NCBI RefSeq assembly: GCF_964063325.1
Contig: NZ_OZ061315.1
Coordinates: 2,232,001 to 2,296,000, forward strand
Reading direction: 5' to 3'
DNA length: 64,000 nucleotides
From: Hafnia alvei
GTDB lineage: Bacteria > Pseudomonadota > Gammaproteobacteria > Enterobacterales > Enterobacteriaceae
A program made the position numbers and the translations under genes. Below, in pieces: positions 59,890-64,000 of the stretch (its first letter is position 1; each line of letters opens with the position of its first letter). The notes beneath the pieces are model-generated. The model worked only from the letters and a program-made list of their open reading frames with translations, did no database searches and had not been told where the DNA came from.

Positions 59890-60339
59890 TTATTTTATCA
59901 ATTGTATTTTAAGTAGTTCTCTTGTTTCCATTAAAATTAGCCCAAGCATGTTTTTTCCTGAGCCGTCGCCTCCGTCCGCCCAGTAAGCGTCGTTTGATGT
60001 ATGCTCTACTAAATGAGCATCATTTGTTGCTAATAATAATTGTCCTATTTCTTTGTTTTGACTGAATTTGTTAAAAACAGCAGCACGCATGACATCATCT
60101 TTGATGCTTTCCCAGTCATCACGAAGTTTATTTCTCCTATCTCGTCCGATTTTCGCCGCCTCCATGGGAGACTGTGTTTGTAGAATCGACAATTTTACAG
60201 TTTGATCTAGGAATTTAGCTGCTTGAAAATAATGTTCAACAGTTGGCCAAAAAACATCACCTAAAGCAAATCCATAAGGAGCGAAATTAGAAAGATAGCC
60301 GTAACTATCATTGTTTCGATAAAATTTTATCAGGCTCAT
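59890..60339 (-). CDS. NADAR-domain protein (YbiA-like)
   Basis: A 149-residue protein of the NADAR/YbiA-like family. Visible motifs are YGYLSNFAP near residues 13-21, WPTVEHYFQAAKF near 33-45, the Arg-rich GRDRRNKLRDDWESIKDDVM, FNKFSQNKE, and the end DAYWADGGDGSGKNMLGLILMETR. Known members hydrolyse N-glycosidic bonds in NAD- or riboflavin-pathway intermediates or ADP-ribosylated substrates. It is AT-rich compared with the core genes, and its ATG overlaps the stop (ATGA) of the decayed gene upstream. It thus belongs to the vgrG cargo cluster rather than to pnuC, which converges on it. Confidence 0.9.
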   Translation of the reverse strand: MSLIKFYRNNDSYGYLSNFAPYGFALGDVFWPTVEHYFQAAKFLDQTVKLSILQTQSPMEAAKIGRDRRNKLRDDWESIKDDVMRAAVFNKFSQNKEIGQLLLATNDAHLVEHTSNDAYWADGGDGSGKNMLGLILMETRELLKIQLIK

Positions 60340-60783
60340 ATAATTCTTGGTACTCCAGGTTTACGATCGTCAATAGATTCACCTATGATAATAAGATTTA
60401 GGCATTTATCTAATTTTTTTCCAATTTCCTTGAGGAAAATGCTATCAACACGTTATGCCTCTGCATTAATTGAAATTGACGAAGATACTATTTCTTGCAG
60501 TATCTCTTTATCAATAAATCTATCATTTTTCAAAACCCGCGTGCTTTCTTCTAAAAAGCAAACTAATTGTTCTAGAGCAAACTCCTCTATTTTTCTTTCA
60601 AGAATAATCTGAAGTAATAGAGTCATTTTTTGCACTAATTTCTTTAGTGGTTATCAATGATTGCATATCATTTTCGATAATGAGTAATCCTACAATACCG
60701 GCATCCTCCGCAGCTAGAGGTTGTGATGATAGTACACATAAGAAAAAAAAGATGAAAATATGTTGTTTCAGTTTAATCAACAT
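60336..60783 (-). pseudogene. decayed gene for a secreted protein
   Basis: Starts MLIKLKQHIFIFFFLCVLSS with a clear Sec signal peptide ending near LAAED. The frame is lost at a six-A run near 60626-60631; removing one A would continue into MTLLLQIILERKIEEFALEQL. That second frame is cut by a TAA at 60453-60455, after which it stays open to a TGA at 60336-60338 (ending KPGVPRII) that overlaps the NADAR start. Two lesions in one otherwise continuous frame of about 148 codons indicate decay. Placement after a membrane protein and vgrG suggests a former periplasmic immunity protein, but no family was recognised. Confidence 0.65.
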
Positions 60784-60869
60784 ATTGATTCACTGCTCAG
60801 TTCTGATATTTTTAGGTGTTATTGAACACTAAGAATAAATCTTATCCATATGATAATAATGGACTAATT

Positions 60870-61298
60870 TTATTTGTTTTGTGACGGTTGGCGTATAAAA
60901 ACAAACTTCACCCATAGAAAAATTAACGGTGCTATCAACCAACCCCAAAATAAAGTTATTTGGTCTAATATGAAATAACAAAGCCCATAACGATCAACTG
61001 TATTCATGTATAGCATTCTCCAACGTGGAAAATGAGAGAGTGATAAGCTAATAGATATCAAAGAAAGAATTTCTCCTAGTATTATTCCTATAATAATTAA
61101 TTTAATGATGTTCTTATGAAAAATAGTCTCTTTGAAGAATACCACTGAGAATATAAGCAATGAAAACCAATATAAATGATAAACGGCAGTAAACTGTGTT
61201 GTTTTTGTTGCCATGCAAATGAAAATACCATTGATGGAAATAGCAATCAGGATCAAAAGTGTAAAAACTACATCACTAGCTTTCTTGAGTTTCATCAT
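60870..61298 (-). CDS. four-helix membrane protein, candidate T6SS immunity
   Basis: A 142-residue AT-rich gene whose ATG overlaps the vgrG stop by four bases, so the two are translated together. Four hydrophobic helices are predicted at about 9-30, 38-56, 64-88 and 110-136, joined by short polar loops, with a basic C-terminus. No family was recognised. Its position directly after a VgrG carrying a toxin-like extension makes an immunity protein acting in the inner membrane the most likely role, which is an inference from T6SS gene order. Confidence 0.75.
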   Translation of the reverse strand: MMKLKKASDVVFTLLILIAISINGIFICMATKTTQFTAVYHLYWFSLLIFSVVFFKETIFHKNIIKLIIIGIILGEILSLISISLSLSHFPRWRMLYMNTVDRYGLCYFILDQITLFWGWLIAPLIFLWVKFVFIRQPSQNK

Positions 61299-63754
61299 TT
61301 TTCCTTCTCTTTTTCCTCAACAGCATCGTGTAAACTAGATGGTTTTTTGTAAATATTTATGCCATATGGTGTGCTTAGTACTGTTGAAACATTTTCTGCG
61401 CAACTAAAGCTGCCTGGCTCACCCTGCTCAACGGCTCTGTCCAAGATATCTTGTGCAACTGAATCGGTCACTGATAAATTGGTTTTTTCTACTTTTGTAC
61501 TTACAGGCTTATGGTATGCAATAAACTTAGAAATATCAGCTTCTTCATCTGAAAATATAGCTCCAGAACCTCTTTTTCCTTCTAAATAACTACCGCCAGG
61601 GTCGTATAGATATTGCTTAATTTTATTATCCTCCATAACTGATATATAAAGGGCTGAGTGATCAGCCATTTCAATAAAAGCATAGCTGCCATAAGTTGTA
61701 ATTAGTATAACTGATGATTTTCTCTCATCCTTTTTAGGGGTGCTCTGCGCATACTGAGTAATATCCTCATCACTATTCTTACACTCTTCACAATAGGGGG
61801 CTTCGGCTTCAAATGTTTCTAACTGGGCCGGCGTCAGCGGTGGCGGCACGGCTAATTTCAGCGCCTCGAGAGGGGATTTTATCGAGAGCGCAGAGCCGCT
61901 TCCCGCGGAGCCCGAGCCGATGTGTACCCCTGCTGACATATAGATCCCAGACGGGTTGAGCGTGATAAATTTCCCACCGGCTTTGAGGGTTAACTCGGTT
62001 CCTGCGTCAATGACTACTTTGCTGCCTGCGCTGTAGTGAATTTCTTTACTGGCCTTCACGATGTGTGATTTGCCGATTTGTTGTTGCAGGCTCGCCCCCA
62101 TCTCAAGCGAAACATCACCGCTGATTTTGCTGCGCATTTCTCCTTGAATGATTTCATGGCGGTCGCGGGTTAGCTCGGTGATCTGGTCTCGTTCTATTTT
62201 GTGGTGCTGGTCGCGCAGAATTTGCCATTGCGCATCGTTTTCAACGCGGGCGTGAAAGTCTTTTTGGGCGCGTAAATAGAGCTCTTCTTTGCCTGAGGTA
62301 TCTTCGAAAGAGAGTTCGTTATAGCCTTGGCCTTTTAGCGTTTTACTGCGCAAAACCGTTTTGGTTTTATTGGCAGGCAAGGCATACGGGGGATGATTGA
62401 GCGCGTTGTAGGTCATCCCGGTGACGATAGGGCGATCGACATCGCCGTTAAGGTAAGAAACTATTACCTCTTGCCCGATGCGCGGGATCGCCATCATGCC
62501 GAAGCCGCTGCCGTTCCAGCCTTGTGATACGCGTATCCAGCACGAGGCTTTTTCATCTGCGGGGTTGTAGCGATCCCAGTGAAAATGCACGCGAATGCAG
62601 CCATCTTCATTAACGTAAATCTCTTCACCGGCCGGCCCCACCACGGTCGCCACTTCATCGCCATCGGCGGTGGGTTTGTAGCGGTAGGGCGCGCGCCAAT
62701 CAGTTTTCCCCGGAATGAAGCGAAAATGATTCGTCAGCGTGGTTCCTTGATGACGCTCGCCGTTATCTTGCTCAAGCGCTTCAGGCATTTTGCCATGATG
62801 TTCAATGGCGATGATTTGCCATTTGTCGTTCATCGCAGCGACGGGATGCTCGGTAAGCGTGAAGATTTCGCCGGGCATCAGGGCGGCGCAGTTAGACTGA
62901 CCGGTTCCCGTGCGGCTGTCGGCTTGCAGCTGCTCAATACGATATTTGGTTAACGGGGTTGCCTCGCCGTCGTTTTGAAAACGGCCATAGCTTTCAAACA
63001 CTGAGAACGAAGTGGGTTTACGCGCGCTGCCGCTAGGCCAGCCATCGAGCTGCAAACGGTCGGCAGGGTTGAGATAGTTACGGTCTTTTTGCACGGTTTT
63101 TTGCGGGCGCATGTGGGCCCCAAAGCGCCATTGAGAGACGATATCGCCAGAAACTGCGCCTTTGGGATGGGGGTTATAGGTCAGCGTGCTGCCCGTTACC
63201 ATGCCTAAATAGCTGTCGCTATAGCACAACCCTTTGGGTTCAAACCAGAAGACAAAACCTTCTTCTGCTGCCATGCGGGTGAAGAACTCGAAGCCCGACT
63301 CGCGTTTTTGTGTCACATACTCATGAACTGGATGGGTATCCTTCATCATCACGCAACTGGCCTGAACGCAGTGCTGCTTGAGTAATTCCGTTAGCAGGTC
63401 AGGTACGGATTTTTGGTGATAAATGCGGCTGTCTTGGTCAAGCGTCATCACCCACATGGCGGGGCGTACGGTGAGATAATAATAGGTGCGGCGAAAACCA
63501 GAATCGCCCTGTTCGGCGCTGGTGACCACGCCGGTGACGATGCGTTTAACATCGCCATCTACGGTAATGGTCAACACGGCACTTTGTAGCAGTTGTGACT
63601 GCATATCGATGCTATCCGACGTGCTGACCAACGTGAGGGTGAGCGTGAACAGCTCAGATAGGCCCTCGCTCAAATTGAATTCAGCGACGTCAAACGTCTC
63701 AATCGGCAGGTCGCCGATTTGACAAGAAAAATAGAGACCCGTATCCATTGGCAT
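61295..63754 (-). CDS. vgrG: VgrG spike protein with C-terminal toxin-like domain
   Basis: Type VI secretion spike of 819 residues. The gp27-like base covers about 1-390, the OB fold includes CIRVHFHWDRYNPADEKASCWIRV and QEVIVSYLNGDVDRPIV (about 395-460), and the DUF2345 beta-helix spans about 480-640. Beyond about residue 650 the DNA changes from GC-rich to AT-rich and a new domain begins. It has MADHSALYI with His699, YDPGGSYLEGKRGSGAIF near 717-733 and SFSCAENVSTVL with Cys785. His before Cys suggests a circularly permuted NlpC/papain fold, a hydrolase or transferase. It would be delivered as an evolved VgrG. No other T6SS structural gene is in the window. Confidence 0.93.
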   Translation of the reverse strand: MPMDTGLYFSCQIGDLPIETFDVAEFNLSEGLSELFTLTLTLVSTSDSIDMQSQLLQSAVLTITVDGDVKRIVTGVVTSAEQGDSGFRRTYYYLTVRPAMWVMTLDQDSRIYHQKSVPDLLTELLKQHCVQASCVMMKDTHPVHEYVTQKRESGFEFFTRMAAEEGFVFWFEPKGLCYSDSYLGMVTGSTLTYNPHPKGAVSGDIVSQWRFGAHMRPQKTVQKDRNYLNPADRLQLDGWPSGSARKPTSFSVFESYGRFQNDGEATPLTKYRIEQLQADSRTGTGQSNCAALMPGEIFTLTEHPVAAMNDKWQIIAIEHHGKMPEALEQDNGERHQGTTLTNHFRFIPGKTDWRAPYRYKPTADGDEVATVVGPAGEEIYVNEDGCIRVHFHWDRYNPADEKASCWIRVSQGWNGSGFGMMAIPRIGQEVIVSYLNGDVDRPIVTGMTYNALNHPPYALPANKTKTVLRSKTLKGQGYNELSFEDTSGKEELYLRAQKDFHARVENDAQWQILRDQHHKIERDQITELTRDRHEIIQGEMRSKISGDVSLEMGASLQQQIGKSHIVKASKEIHYSAGSKVVIDAGTELTLKAGGKFITLNPSGIYMSAGVHIGSGSAGSGSALSIKSPLEALKLAVPPPLTPAQLETFEAEAPYCEECKNSDEDITQYAQSTPKKDERKSSVILITTYGSYAFIEMADHSALYISVMEDNKIKQYLYDPGGSYLEGKRGSGAIFSDEEADISKFIAYHKPVSTKVEKTNLSVTDSVAQDILDRAVEQGEPGSFSCAENVSTVLSTPYGINIYKKPSSLHDAVEEKEKEK

Positions 63755-64000
63755 GGTGCAACGTTCCTTATAGAAACTCTATTGGGGAAGTAGAAAATCG
63801 TGAGGGGGAAAATATCGTGCTTGGTGGGCTTTGTATGTAGTTAATTAATTATGCTAATGAGTTTAACTATTTGATTGTAATGAATATTAATGATTATTTA
63901 ATACAGATTTAAAGAAGGGGATGGCAAAGACAGGAACGCCGAGCAGCTAACCTCGGCGTTTTTATAGAATAGATGAACTAATACATCCGCCGGCTCAGCC
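63755..64000 (+). other. vgrG upstream region with isolated terminator
   Basis: AT-rich promoter region. AACGCCGAG (63935-63943) pairs with CTCGGCGTT (63952-63960) and is followed by TTTTTATAG, a plus-strand terminator. No plus-strand gene precedes it within the window after 59798. Confidence 0.6.

Overview
The window is a chromosomal segment of an enterobacterium. Protein sequences and gene order (kdgR-yebQ, tcyP-ydjM-hxpB-yniB-yniA, thrS-infC-rpmI-rplT-pheM-pheS-pheT-ihfA-btuC-btuD, nlpC, selO, hemP, aroH) follow the E. coli 38-41 minute region, with lineage-specific insertions. Residues differ from E. coli throughout, and there is an arn operon, a hemin locus and a T6SS spike gene. A Hafnia/Obesumbacterium-type member of Hafniaceae is my best guess. 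This is inferred from recalled gene content, not from a search. No rRNA, tRNA, insertion sequence or CRISPR array was seen.

Layout. 0-8 kb: a small HTH-like protein, YebQ exporter, KdgR, cystine transporter TcyP, SOS-type YdjM, sugar phosphatase HxpB, YniB and YniA. 8-25 kb: a mosaic region of a GhoS-like antitoxin homologue, the EmtA lytic transglycosylase, a tandem repeat array, a serine/threonine-type permease, an orphan Fur-box-preceded siderophore-binding protein, a five-gene NikA/OppA-type ABC transporter, a DUF805 protein, a second PBP2, YebV, a cytosolic zinc-sensing chemoreceptor, YebW, an orphan GhoT-like peptide and an OmpC/OmpF-type porin with a possible divergent small RNA.

25-35 kb is the translation cluster. 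It includes infC with an AUU start overlapping thrS, and the pheM leader with terminator and antiterminator, followed by ihfA and the B12 importer genes btuC and btuD. 35-43 kb is the arnBCADTEF lipid A modification operon, whose upstream region carries adjacent PhoP-like and PmrA-like boxes. 43-47 kb holds a DUF3811 protein, nlpC, lplA and selO, then a hairpin-rich spacer.

47-56 kb is a hemin acquisition locus on the minus strand. One block (hutW-hutX-chuY) encodes anaerobic heme opening to anaerobilin. The other (hemP-hmuR-hmuS-hmuT-hmuU-hmuV) encodes outer-membrane uptake, cytoplasmic heme handling and ABC import. Each block has a Fur-like box. The locus sits where E. coli keeps only hemP (ydiE). 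aroH follows, with a TrpR operator. At 57.6-59.8 kb a Crp-like regulator, a nucleoside phosphorylase and PnuC form a putative nicotinamide-riboside salvage operon.

The right end (59.9-63.8 kb) is an AT-rich T6SS cargo cluster: a VgrG with a C-terminal extension that looks like a permuted papain-fold toxin, a four-helix membrane protein that may be its immunity protein, a decayed secreted-protein gene and a NADAR-domain protein. Dispersed palindromic repeats occur in many of the spacers.
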